This document shows, one piece after another, positions 17,516 to 24,871 of a stretch of DNA of 64,000 nucleotides. The notes beneath the pieces are model-generated. The model saw only the letters and a list, made by a program, of their open reading frames with translations. It was not told where the DNA came from and made no database searches. Numbering within the stretch: the stretch's first letter is position 1; each line of letters opens with the position of its first letter. This DNA is from Cellulomonas sp. URHE0023 (GTDB taxonomy: Bacteria; Actinomycetota; Actinomycetes; Actinomycetales; Cellulomonadaceae), in NCBI RefSeq assembly GCF_000688475.1, contig NZ_JIAN01000005.1:620001-684000 (forward strand), in the 5' to 3' direction. The position numbers were made by a program, and so were the translations under genes.

Positions 17516-20182
17516 GTGTCAACCCCCACCCACCCGTGGCACGGGTCGCGCAACGACGCGCGCCCGTCCCGACCCCCGACCCGCGGCCGCCGCCTCCTGG
17601 GCGTGCTGATCTCCGGCGCACTCGTTGCCACCGCGATCACCATCCCGGCCATCGCCGCGCAGGCAGCCGACCCTGTCCTGCTGTCGCAGGGCAAGACGAT
17701 CACCGCGTCGTCGGTCGAGAACGCCGACTACTACCCGGCCAGGTACGCGGTAGACGGCAGCAGCACCACCCGCTGGTCGAGCCTCGCGTCCGACGCGCAG
17801 TGGCTCCGCATCGACCTCGGTTCGACGTCCACGATCAGCAAGGTCGTCCTGAGCTGGGAAGGCGCCTACGGATCCGGCTACCAGATCCAGACCTCCCCCA
17901 CGGGCACCGGTGACTGGACGACGATCTACGGCACCACGACCGGCACGGGCGGAGTCGAGACACTGACGGTCAACGGCACCGGCCGCTTCGTCCAGCTGCT
18001 CGGCACCAAGCGCGCCACCGGCTACGGGTACTCGCTGTACGAGTTCCAGGTCTTCGGCACAGCCGGCGGCACGACCCCACCGCCGACGGGCGGCACCTGC
18101 ACCAACGACAACGTGGCACAGGGCAAGACCGCAACGGCGTCGAGCGTCGAGGGCGGGAACACCGCCGCCTTGGCCGTCGACGGCAACGCCGGGACGCGCT
18201 TCGCGAGCAGCTTCGCGGACAACCAGACCTGGCAGGTCGACCTCGGCACCAGCCAGAACCTGTGCAACGTCGCCATCAGCTGGGAGGCCGCCTACGGCAA
18301 GGCGTTCGACATCCTCGGGTCGGACACGGGCACCGGTGCGTACACGACGCTCGCCTCGGTCAGCAACGGCGCCGGCGGCAACCAGTCGATCGCCGTATCC
18401 GGCAAGGCCCGCTACCTCAAGCTGGACCTGAAGACCCGGGCGACCGGGTACGGCTTCTCGTTCTGGGAGGTCAAGGTCTCGACGACCGGAACCGTCACGC
18501 CGCCCACCGACCCCGGCAACGGCACGGAGCCCTCGGGCCCCGCCGACGGCAAGGTGCGCATCTCCGGGTCGCAGGGCAGCTGGGCGCTCCTGGTCAACGG
18601 CAAGAACTGGGTGGTCAAGGGTGTGACGTGGGGTCCGGCTCCGGCCGACTTCCCGCAGCACGTGGCCAACCTCAAGGCGCTCGGCGTGAACACGATCCGC
18701 ACCTGGGGCACCGACGCGGGCTCCAAGGTCCTGCTCGATGCTGCAGCCGCCAACGGCATCCGCACGGTCGCCGGGTTCTGGCTGGCTCCCGGCGGTGGCC
18801 CCGGCTCGGGCGGCTGCCCGAACTACGTGACGGACGCGACCTACAAGGCGAACTCCATGAACGACATCGTCACGTGGGTCTCCGCGTACAAGGACAACCC
18901 CGGCGTGCTCATGTGGGACGTCGGCAACGAGTCCCTGCTCGGCCTCGGCAACTGCTACTCGGGCCAGGAGCTCGAGAACCAGCGCGACGCGTACGCCACG
19001 TTCGTCAACGACGCGGCCAAGCGGATCCACCAGATCGACCCGACGCACCCCGTCACGTCGACCGACGCGTGGACCGGTTCCTGGCCGTACTACAAGAAGA
19101 ACGCCCCGGACCTGGACCTCTACGGCCTGAACAGCTACAACGCGGTGTGCGACGCGAAGGCGACGTGGATCGCGGGCGGCTACACCAAGCCGTACCTCAT
19201 CACCGAGTCCGGCCCGGCCGGCGAGTGGGAGGTCCCCAACGACATCAACGGCGTTCCCGACCAGGGCACCGACGCGCAGAACGCCGCGGGCTACACCAGC
19301 TCGTGGAACTGCATCCAGGCGCACAAGGGCGTGGCCCTCGGCGCGACGATGTTCCACTACGGCAACGAGGGCGACTTCGGCGGCATCTGGTTCAACCTGA
19401 AGCCGGGCAACAACCGCCGGCTGTCGTTCTACGCCCTGGCCAAGGCGTACGGCGGTCCCGCCGGCGCAGCGGGCACCAACACCCCGCCGACGTTCAGCTC
19501 GTTCACGGTCAACAACCAGACCGGCGTCGTGGCCGGCTCCACCTTCACGGTCAACGCCCCGGCGACGGACCCGAACGGTGACCCCATCACCTACAACGTG
19601 CTGATGAACAGCACTTACATCAACAAGTCCGGTGGCCTCGCCACGGTGCCGTTCACGCGCAACGGCAGCACCTTCTCGGTCACGGCTCCCCAGACGCTCG
19701 GCGTCTGGAAGGTCTACGTGTTCGCCGAGGACGGCAAGGGCAACGTGGGCGTCGAGACCAAGTCGGTCCGGGTGATCCCGCCGCCCGTCGCGGGCACGAA
19801 CATCGCCAAGGGCCGGCCGGCCACGGCGTCCTCGTTCGACCCGTACAACGGGAACTTCACGCCTGGCCAGGCCACGGACGGCGACCTCGCCACCCGCTGG
19901 TCGAGCAGCTGGACCGACAACGAGTGGATCCAGGTCGACCTGGGATCGCAGAAGGCGTTCACATCGGTCCAGCTCGTGTGGGAAGCCGCATTCGCCAAGG
20001 GGTACAAGCTCCAGACGTCCAACGACGGAACCACGTGGACCACCCTCACGGAGGTCACCAACGGCGACGGCAACGTCGACACGGTGAACGTCAACGGCAA
20101 CGCGCGGTACGTCCGGCTCCAGGGCGTGACCCGCGGAACGGCGTACGGGTACTCGCTCTACGAGCTCGGGATCTACGGCTGA
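17516..20182 (+). CDS. Secreted clan GH-A glycoside hydrolase with three discoidin-type CBMs
   Basis: 888 residues from GTG 17516 with a GAGGAG ribosome binding site. A Sec signal peptide ends about residue 50 (AIAAQA). Two F5/8-type C (discoidin/CBM32-like) domains follow at about 52-183 and 200-328, each with the ASSVE...AVDG...TRWSS-type core. A TIM-barrel domain (about 345-655) carries Glu472 in WDVGNES as likely acid/base and Glu564 in LITESGP as likely nucleophile. An Ig-like module (about 660-755) and a third discoidin domain (about 760-888) complete it. The barrel resembles GH2-type TIM barrels, but I cannot fix the family or substrate. It is probably controlled by the divergent LacI regulator. 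Confidence 0.88.
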   Translation: MSTPTHPWHGSRNDARPSRPPTRGRRLLGVLISGALVATAITIPAIAAQAADPVLLSQGKTITASSVENADYYPARYAVDGSSTTRWSSLASDAQWLRIDLGSTSTISKVVLSWEGAYGSGYQIQTSPTGTGDWTTIYGTTTGTGGVETLTVNGTGRFVQLLGTKRATGYGYSLYEFQVFGTAGGTTPPPTGGTCTNDNVAQGKTATASSVEGGNTAALAVDGNAGTRFASSFADNQTWQVDLGTSQNLCNVAISWEAAYGKAFDILGSDTGTGAYTTLASVSNGAGGNQSIAVSGKARYLKLDLKTRATGYGFSFWEVKVSTTGTVTPPTDPGNGTEPSGPADGKVRISGSQGSWALLVNGKNWVVKGVTWGPAPADFPQHVANLKALGVNTIRTWGTDAGSKVLLDAAAANGIRTVAGFWLAPGGGPGSGGCPNYVTDATYKANSMNDIVTWVSAYKDNPGVLMWDVGNESLLGLGNCYSGQELENQRDAYATFVNDAAKRIHQIDPTHPVTSTDAWTGSWPYYKKNAPDLDLYGLNSYNAVCDAKATWIAGGYTKPYLITESGPAGEWEVPNDINGVPDQGTDAQNAAGYTSSWNCIQAHKGVALGATMFHYGNEGDFGGIWFNLKPGNNRRLSFYALAKAYGGPAGAAGTNTPPTFSSFTVNNQTGVVAGSTFTVNAPATDPNGDPITYNVLMNSTYINKSGGLATVPFTRNGSTFSVTAPQTLGVWKVYVFAEDGKGNVGVETKSVRVIPPPVAGTNIAKGRPATASSFDPYNGNFTPGQATDGDLATRWSSSWTDNEWIQVDLGSQKAFTSVQLVWEAAFAKGYKLQTSNDGTTWTTLTEVTNGDGNVDTVNVNGNARYVRLQGVTRGTAYGYSLYELGIYG

Positions 20183-20201
20183 CGGCCCGATCTCGTCACA
20201 C

Positions 20202-20235
20202 GTGCCGGGGGTGGGCTACCACCCGCCCCCGGCAC
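20202..20235. terminator. Strong intrinsic-type hairpin after the glycosidase gene
   Basis: A 14-bp stem (20202-20215 with 20222-20235, one G-T wobble) closes a six-base loop 20 bp after the glycosidase stop. There is no U tract, which is common for high-GC actinobacterial terminators. It separates the glycosidase from the following DUF1996 gene, implying a separate promoter for the latter. Confidence 0.7.
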
Positions 20236-20408
20236 CACCCCTCGGCCACCTGACCCCTGTTCGAGCCGATACCGAGGCGTCACAGCATCGTGGCACCTCG
20301 CTCCCGGCATCGACGGCAATCCCTGGAACGTCACCCGCTTCCGGTCCCGCCCCGATGCCAGCCCGCGCGGCACGTTCGCCGCACAGTGCAGACGAAGGAG
20401 CACCACGC

Positions 20409-21797
20409 ATGACCACGCATCAGCTCTCCCGGCCCAGCGGCCGTGCCCGCGCCTGGGTCGCCGCCGCTCTCGCGACCGCGCTCGTCGGCGCCGGGGCGGT
20501 CGCCATCGCGACCAGTGCCAGCGCCGCCCCGGTCAACCTCTCGCAGGGCAAGGTCGTCTCGGCGTCCTCCGTCGAGGGCGCCGACGTCAACGCGTCCAAG
20601 GCGGTGGACGGCAACAACGGCACGCGTTGGGCCAGCCAGTTCGCGGACAACCAGTGGATCCAGGTCGATCTCGGCGGCCCGGCGACGCTCTCGAGCGTCG
20701 GTCTGCGCTGGGAGGCCGCCTACGCCAAGAGCTTCCAGGTCCTGACGTCGACCGACGGGCTGACGTGGGCAACCGCGGCCACCATCACCAACGGCACCGG
20801 CGGCAACCAGACCATCAATGTCACGGTCAGCGCCCGCTACGTGAAGCTCAACCTACAGACGCGTGCCACCGGCTACGGGTTCTCGCTGTGGGAGCTCCAG
20901 GTGTTCGGCACGGGCGGCTCGGCGACGCCGCCGTACAGCCCGAAGCCGCTTCCGCCTGCCCCGCCGGGCGCCGACACGACCGTCACGCACCACGAGTTCC
21001 AGGCGAACTGCACCCCGACGCACACCCTGCCGGACGACCCGATCGTCTTCCCGGGTCAGGCGGGCGCCTCGCACAGCCACACGTTCATGGGGAACCGCTC
21101 CACCAATGCCCAGACGACGGCGGCGTCACTCGTCGCCAACGGCACCACCACGAGCTGCACGGTGCCGCAGGACAGGTCGGCGTACTGGTTCCCGACGCTG
21201 CTCAAGGGCGGCACGCAGGTGGTCTCGCCCTCGGCGCAGACCATCTACTACAAGGCCGGGATCCTCGACTACGCGAAGGTCCAGCCGTTCCCGGCCGGCC
21301 TGCGGTTCGTGGTCGGGAGCATGCTCGCCACCCAGTCCGAGTTCCAGAACGCACCCGGTCATGTCGAGGGCTTCGAGTGCGGCAACCTCTCGTTCCAGTG
21401 GGACATCCCTGCGTACTGCGCACCCGGCTCGGAGCTCAACGTCCGGTACCAGGCACCGAGCTGCTGGAACGGCGTGGATCTCGACTCGGCCAACCACAAG
21501 AGCCACATGGCGTACCCGGTCAACGGTGAGTGCCCGGCCGGGTACCCGGTCCCCGTCCCGATGATCGAGTTCAAGCTGTCCTGGCCCGTGTCCGGTGACA
21601 TGTCCTCGGTCGCGTTCGCCAGCGGTCGCGGGTACTCGTTCCACTACGACTTCTTCAACGGGTGGGACGCCGGCGTGCTGTCGGCACTGACCCAGCACTG
21701 CATCGACGGTGGCCTCCAGTGCAACCCGCGCGGGTTCGACCTGTACAAGCCGTGGGCAGGTGGCGTGCTCGACACGAACTACGCGCTGATTCCCTGA
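20409..21797 (+). CDS. Secreted discoidin-DUF1996 protein
   Basis: 462 residues from ATG 20409 (GAAGGAG ribosome binding site). A signal peptide ends near residue 39 (SASAA). One F5/8-type C domain (about 40-175) closely resembles those of the upstream glycosidase, followed by a Pro-rich linker. A DUF1996 domain (about 190-455) has HHEFQANC, DPIVFPGQAGASHSHTFMGN, SAYWFPTL and the C-terminal HYDFFNGW. DUF1996 is known mainly from secreted fungal and actinobacterial proteins and has no established activity; the conserved His cluster hints at metal or glycan binding. Adjacency and shared CBMs suggest work on the same polymer. Confidence 0.87.
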   Translation: MTTHQLSRPSGRARAWVAAALATALVGAGAVAIATSASAAPVNLSQGKVVSASSVEGADVNASKAVDGNNGTRWASQFADNQWIQVDLGGPATLSSVGLRWEAAYAKSFQVLTSTDGLTWATAATITNGTGGNQTINVTVSARYVKLNLQTRATGYGFSLWELQVFGTGGSATPPYSPKPLPPAPPGADTTVTHHEFQANCTPTHTLPDDPIVFPGQAGASHSHTFMGNRSTNAQTTAASLVANGTTTSCTVPQDRSAYWFPTLLKGGTQVVSPSAQTIYYKAGILDYAKVQPFPAGLRFVVGSMLATQSEFQNAPGHVEGFECGNLSFQWDIPAYCAPGSELNVRYQAPSCWNGVDLDSANHKSHMAYPVNGECPAGYPVPVPMIEFKLSWPVSGDMSSVAFASGRGYSFHYDFFNGWDAGVLSALTQHCIDGGLQCNPRGFDLYKPWAGGVLDTNYALIP

Positions 21798-21812
21798 CCC
21801 ACCCCCCGAACG

Positions 21813-21857
21813 GGCCCCTCGCGCGCGGCGACCGCGACTCGCTGCGCGCGAGGGGCC
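21813..21857. terminator. Perfect 14-bp hairpin after the DUF1996 gene
   Basis: GGCCCCTCGCGCGC (21813-21826) pairs perfectly with 21844-21857 around a 17-base loop, starting 16 bp after the DUF1996 stop. It is likely a terminator for that gene. Confidence 0.7.
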
Positions 21858-21900
21858 TCTCCACAGCACCCTCCACCAGGAGGGCGACGGTTCCCTGACC

Positions 21901-21940
21901 ACGACGGCTTCGATCTCTCGAAAGGGATCGGAGCCGTCGT
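21901..21940. terminator. 18-bp hairpin between convergent genes
   Basis: Arms 21901-21918 and 21923-21940 pair over 18 bp with two G-T wobbles and a CGAA tetraloop. It lies 7 bp from the stop of the minus-strand membrane protein and downstream of the first hairpin, so it probably terminates the minus-strand gene. Confidence 0.7.
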
Positions 21941-21946
21941 CGTGTC

Positions 21947-22342
21947 TCAGGCCGTGCGCACGACGGGCTCGGCGCAAGCGGGGGCCGCGCGCCACGAGGC
22001 GACCGACGCGACGACGCACACGGGCACCCACAGGACTCGCTCGACCAGCGACGGCGACGCGAGGTTGAGCACAGCGCCCACGCCGAGCACGAGCGACGCG
22101 GTCCGCAGGACGCGCCGTCGCAGCGTCGAAGTGCCGACCAGTCCGAACGCGACAGCCGCGAGCGCGAGGTAGACCGGGACGGCAACGGTGCTCGAGAGCC
22201 TCTGCTGCGGCGGTAGGACGCCGACGTTCGCGCCGCCGTACGAGGCCTGCCCCCACGGCGCACCGAGCGCGAGCGCAGCCTGGAAGGTCGCGATGCCGAC
22301 GAGGGTCGAGCCGGCGACGCGCTGCGCGGTTGTCTGTCTCAT
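21947..22342 (-). CDS. Hypothetical four-helix membrane protein
   Basis: 131 residues, ATG 22342. About four transmembrane helices are visible (around residues 8-30, 52-72, 80-97 and 102-120) with short polar loops; GAPWGQASYGG sits in the first loop. It is divergent from a PadR-type regulator, and their starts are only 38 bp apart around a shared inverted repeat, so the regulator very likely controls it. No family is assigned with confidence. Confidence 0.75.
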   Translation of the reverse strand: MRQTTAQRVAGSTLVGIATFQAALALGAPWGQASYGGANVGVLPPQQRLSSTVAVPVYLALAAVAFGLVGTSTLRRRVLRTASLVLGVGAVLNLASPSLVERVLWVPVCVVASVASWRAAPACAEPVVRTA

Positions 22343-22356
22343 GGCGTGAGCGAAAC

Positions 22357-22371
22357 ATATCTGTCAGATAT
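22357..22371. promoter_or_regulatory. Putative PadR operator
   Basis: ATATCT-GTC-AGATAT is a perfect 6-bp dyad in the 38-bp spacer between the divergent membrane-protein and PadR genes. Its A/T-rich content stands out against the high-GC surroundings. It overlaps the only place where either promoter's -10 could lie, so binding would repress both genes. Confidence 0.65.
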
Positions 22372-22380
22372 AGTCCAGCC

Positions 22381-22896
22381 ATGGCGAGACGCGCTCAGAC
22401 CGAAACCGCGGTGCTCGGCGCCCTGTCGGTCGAACCCATGACCGGCTACGCCGTGCGCGCCGCGATCACCACGACGCTCGGCCACTTCTGGAGCGAGAGC
22501 TTCGGGCAGATCTACCCCACGCTCGACAGGCTCTCGGCCGACGGCCTGGTCGTGCACGGCGCGGACAAGCGGTTCACCATCACGGACGCCGGACTGACGC
22601 GACTGCGCGAGCTGCTGTGCGAGCCGATCGAACCGGCACCCGCGCGCAACGGCCTCCTGCTGCGGCTGTTCTTCGGCCGGATGCTCGGTCGTGACGTGTG
22701 CATCCAGCTGCTGGAGGAGGCACGTTCGTCGTCGGAAAGAAGCCTGGAGACCATGGCTGCGATCCGGGCTGGCGTCGAGTCTGAGACCGGCTCCCCAGAC
22801 CAACCCTTCTTCCTCGTGACGATCGCTGCGGGCGAGGCCGGCGCCCGCGCCCAGATCGAGTGGGCAACGGAGTCGATGGAACTGCTGCGCCGATAG
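22381..22896 (+). CDS. PadR-family transcriptional regulator
   Basis: 171 residues from ATG 22381. The N-terminal winged helix (about 1-80) has the family pattern AVLGALSVEPMTGYAVRAAI ... FWSESFGQIYPTLDRLSADGLV. The C-terminal helices (about 90-171; ARSSSERSLETMAAIRAG) form the dimerisation arm seen in AphA/Vir-type PadR proteins. Such regulators usually repress a divergently transcribed membrane-protein gene in response to small toxic molecules, which fits the arrangement here. Confidence 0.88.
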   Translation: MARRAQTETAVLGALSVEPMTGYAVRAAITTTLGHFWSESFGQIYPTLDRLSADGLVVHGADKRFTITDAGLTRLRELLCEPIEPAPARNGLLLRLFFGRMLGRDVCIQLLEEARSSSERSLETMAAIRAGVESETGSPDQPFFLVTIAAGEAGARAQIEWATESMELLRR

Positions 22897-23015
22897 TCCA
22901 TGGCGCACCGGCCTGACCGGACCCAGGAGCCCAGTTCGCCTGCGCGGATTCCTCGGCAGACACCCGTCCGCGTCGCACAGACGCGACGTCCTCGAGCTGC
23001 ACCGGCGCGCGTGAG

Positions 23016-23231
23016 GTGGTCGGCACCTTGCCAGGGGGAGGAATCGCGGCCGCCGCCTGTGGCGGAAGCGCCGGTCTGGGCTGCGTTGCAGCTGGAGCGG
23101 CAGTTGCCGCAGGCGCCGCATGGATCACGGAGCGCGGCGGCATCTGCACCGGGACGAAGCCGCGCATGCAGTTCTACATGCCGTGGGGCTGGACGGGCGG
23201 ACCCGGCCTTACGATCAAGTGCATCGCGTAA
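23016..23231 (+). CDS. Possible small Gly/Ala-rich cysteine-containing peptide
   Basis: A 71-residue frame starting at GTG 23016. After GTLPGGG comes a highly Ala/Gly-rich hydrophobic stretch containing two Cys (about residues 10-36), then ITERGG, a Trp-rich tail (YMPWGWTGG) and two more Cys. No family is recognised, and the ribosome binding site is weak. The LPGGG before a hydrophobic Gly/Ala core resembles the double-glycine cleavage region of class II bacteriocins, but no leader is visible upstream in frame. It could be a decayed gene, a peptide with a misplaced start, or chance. It lies 31 bp before a small membrane-protein gene. Confidence 0.35.
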   Translation: MVGTLPGGGIAAAACGGSAGLGCVAAGAAVAAGAAWITERGGICTGTKPRMQFYMPWGWTGGPGLTIKCIA

Positions 23232-23262
23232 GGCCGCAATGCGAACCGAAGGCGGAGGCATC

Positions 23263-23448
23263 TTGAAGCGCTATACCAGTGTGGTCTTCATGGTCACGCT
23301 TCTCATGGGCGTGATCTCCTGGACCACGCGCCACGTCCTGCACGAGACGATTGTCACCGTGCTGTTCACGGCGCTTTGCGCGGTCGGCGGTCTTGCACTC
23401 GTGGCGTGGGTCAAGCGAAGCGCGGAACCGCAGCCGGACAACGAATGA
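23263..23448 (+). CDS. Small two-helix membrane protein
   Basis: 61 residues from TTG 23263, chosen because GGAGG lies 5 bp upstream; an in-frame ATG at 23239 has no such site. Two transmembrane helices (about 6-22 and 31-50) are separated by TTRHVLHET, with a charged C-terminal tail. Local codon use is less G/C-biased than its neighbours. Size and position after a small Gly/Ala-rich frame would suit an immunity-type protein, but no homologue is recognised. Confidence 0.6.
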   Translation: MKRYTSVVFMVTLLMGVISWTTRHVLHETIVTVLFTALCAVGGLALVAWVKRSAEPQPDNE

Positions 23449-23451
23449 GGA

Positions 23452-23484
23452 AAGCGCCCCACCTCGTCGGGAGGTGGGGCGCTT
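23452..23484. terminator. Perfect 14-bp terminator hairpin
   Basis: AAGCGCCCCACCTC (23452-23465) pairs perfectly with 23471-23484 around the loop GTCGG. It starts 4 bp after the small membrane-protein stop, and the descending arm ends CGCTT followed by GCCTTG. This is a convincing intrinsic terminator and supports the preceding frame being a real gene end. Confidence 0.85.
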
Positions 23485-23498
23485 GCCTTGTCGTGAGC

Positions 23499-23616
23499 TC
23501 GCGCACTCTTGCCTGAGACACTCGCCTCGGGCAAGAGACCGAGTCGATCTCCTGCTGCGCCAGGAGGTATTTCGTCGCGCGTCGCGCACTCCTGTCTGAG
23601 ACGCTCACTCAGACGG
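23499..23616. repeat. Duplicated hairpin element upstream of the MIR-domain gene
   Basis: An imperfect direct repeat (TCGCGCACTCTTGCCTGAG..., 23499-23525, and its variant at 23582-23608) lies 83 bp apart. Each copy forms a hairpin: 23507-23517 with 23526-23536 (11 bp, 8-base loop) and 23592-23600 with 23608-23616 (9 bp, 7-base loop). Several differences between copies are matched on both arms, so pairing is kept while sequence changes. The second hairpin ends 10 bp before the ATG at 23627, covering the ribosome binding site region. It could be a translational control element or a protein-binding site. Confidence 0.55.
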
Positions 23617-23626
23617 AAGGCCCCTC

Positions 23627-24811
23627 ATGCTCCTGGCGCAGCGCACCGTGGCGTTCGACCCGGCAACCCACGGTTTTGCCTTCCCCAACGCGTTCGTCAA
23701 CGTCGTGCTCACGCTGCCGAACGGCGCAGAGATCGCCACGGCGGGACGGTGCGGGGGCATGGCCTACGCCGCCCTCGACTACTTCGTCCCGGGGCAACCT
23801 GTGCCTCGCCTCCGGCCAGAGCTGTGGGCACCGAACCGGGTCCCACCGGACAGCCACTGGCTCGCCAAGTACTTCACCACGCGCCTGCGCGACTCGTTCT
23901 TCACCGGCTCGGCCGCCAAGTTCGTCACCTGGTCCCTGCACTCCGACGACCCCACCTGGGTGTTCAAGGGTGTCTCCCGCTGGACCAAGGAAGAGGAGCT
24001 GCCCCGTCTCATGGCGTCGATCGACCGCGGTCGTCCTGTGGTCCTCGGTCTCGTCGTGGCCCGCAGCCTCGGAGCGATCGGCGACAACCACCAGGTCGTC
24101 GCCTACGGGTACGAGCGGTCCGCGGACGGCCGGGTGACCGTCACGGTCTACGACAACAACACCCCGGACCGTCCCGTGACGCTCACGTCCTCGCAGGACC
24201 AGCACGACTGGACCGCTTCCAACGGCCACGTCTGGCGCGGGTTCTTCGTCCAGGACTACACGCCCAAGTCACCCAGGGTGCTCACCCGCCACGCACCCGA
24301 CGCGAGCGCGCCGATGACGACCGGCCAGATCGCGAAGCTCTCGCACGTGTGGACCGGCCTCACCCTCCACTCGCACGCGCTGCCCTACACCCATCCAGGG
24401 ACGGACGGCCTCCAGCAGGTCACGTGCTTCGGGGGTTCCGACGACAACGACCGCTGGCTGATCGTCGGCGCGTCGGCCGGCATCTCGCTGACCCACGGGT
24501 CCGTCATCCGCCTGCGCCACGAGCGGACCGGCCGGTGGTTGCACAGCCGGTCGGGCGTGCCGTCGCCGATCTCCCGTCAGCAGGAGGTCAGCGCCACCGA
24601 CGACGAGTCGCTGGACACCTGGCGGGTCGAGCTCGAACGCCCCGGCCCTTGGCTCGCCGGCTCTCGCGTCCGCCTCGTCCACGTCCAGACCGACACCTAC
24701 CTGCACTCGCACCGCGGCTTCGACCCGGAGCTCACCGCGAGCCAGCAGGAGGTCACGACGGTCCCGCAGCACGATGCCGACTGCTGGTGGACCGTCCTCG
24801 AGCTCACCTGA
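23627..24811 (+). CDS. Papain-like thiol hydrolase domain fused to a MIR domain
   Basis: 394 residues, ATG 23627, no signal peptide. The N-terminal half (about 30-235) looks like a papain/C39-fold cysteine hydrolase: Cys42 in AGRCGGMAYAALDYF, His155 in GDNHQVVAYGY and Asp176 in VYDNNTPD are in the right order and spacing. The C-terminal 150 residues form a beta-trefoil MIR domain: LTLHSHALPYTHPG, VIRLRHERTGRWLHS and RLVHVQTDTYLHSH repeats. MIR domains are best known from eukaryotic protein O-mannosyltransferases, SDF2 and IP3/ryanodine receptors. Possible roles are peptide-bond cleavage or transglutamination aimed at a glycan-bearing target; both are inference. Confidence 0.75.
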   Translation: MLLAQRTVAFDPATHGFAFPNAFVNVVLTLPNGAEIATAGRCGGMAYAALDYFVPGQPVPRLRPELWAPNRVPPDSHWLAKYFTTRLRDSFFTGSAAKFVTWSLHSDDPTWVFKGVSRWTKEEELPRLMASIDRGRPVVLGLVVARSLGAIGDNHQVVAYGYERSADGRVTVTVYDNNTPDRPVTLTSSQDQHDWTASNGHVWRGFFVQDYTPKSPRVLTRHAPDASAPMTTGQIAKLSHVWTGLTLHSHALPYTHPGTDGLQQVTCFGGSDDNDRWLIVGASAGISLTHGSVIRLRHERTGRWLHSRSGVPSPISRQQEVSATDDESLDTWRVELERPGPWLAGSRVRLVHVQTDTYLHSHRGFDPELTASQQEVTTVPQHDADCWWTVLELT

Positions 24812-24813
24812 CG

Positions 24814-24859
24814 AGGACACGGGTGCCGCCATCTGAGGGGTTGGCGGCACCCGTGTCCT
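24814..24859. terminator. Perfect 17-bp bidirectional terminator hairpin
   Basis: AGGACACGGGTGCCGCC (24814-24830) pairs perfectly with 24843-24859 around a 12-base loop. It fills the gap between the convergent MIR-domain gene and serine-hydrolase gene, so it probably serves both. Confidence 0.85.
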
Positions 24860-24871
24860 GCTCGAGATCAC

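Noticed and set aside
22900-23448. A single 182-residue frame from 22900 covering both small genes
   Set aside because: Up to 23239 it reads as Arg/Pro/Ala-rich shadow sequence; only the final membrane-protein part has hydrophobic and ribosome-binding-site support.
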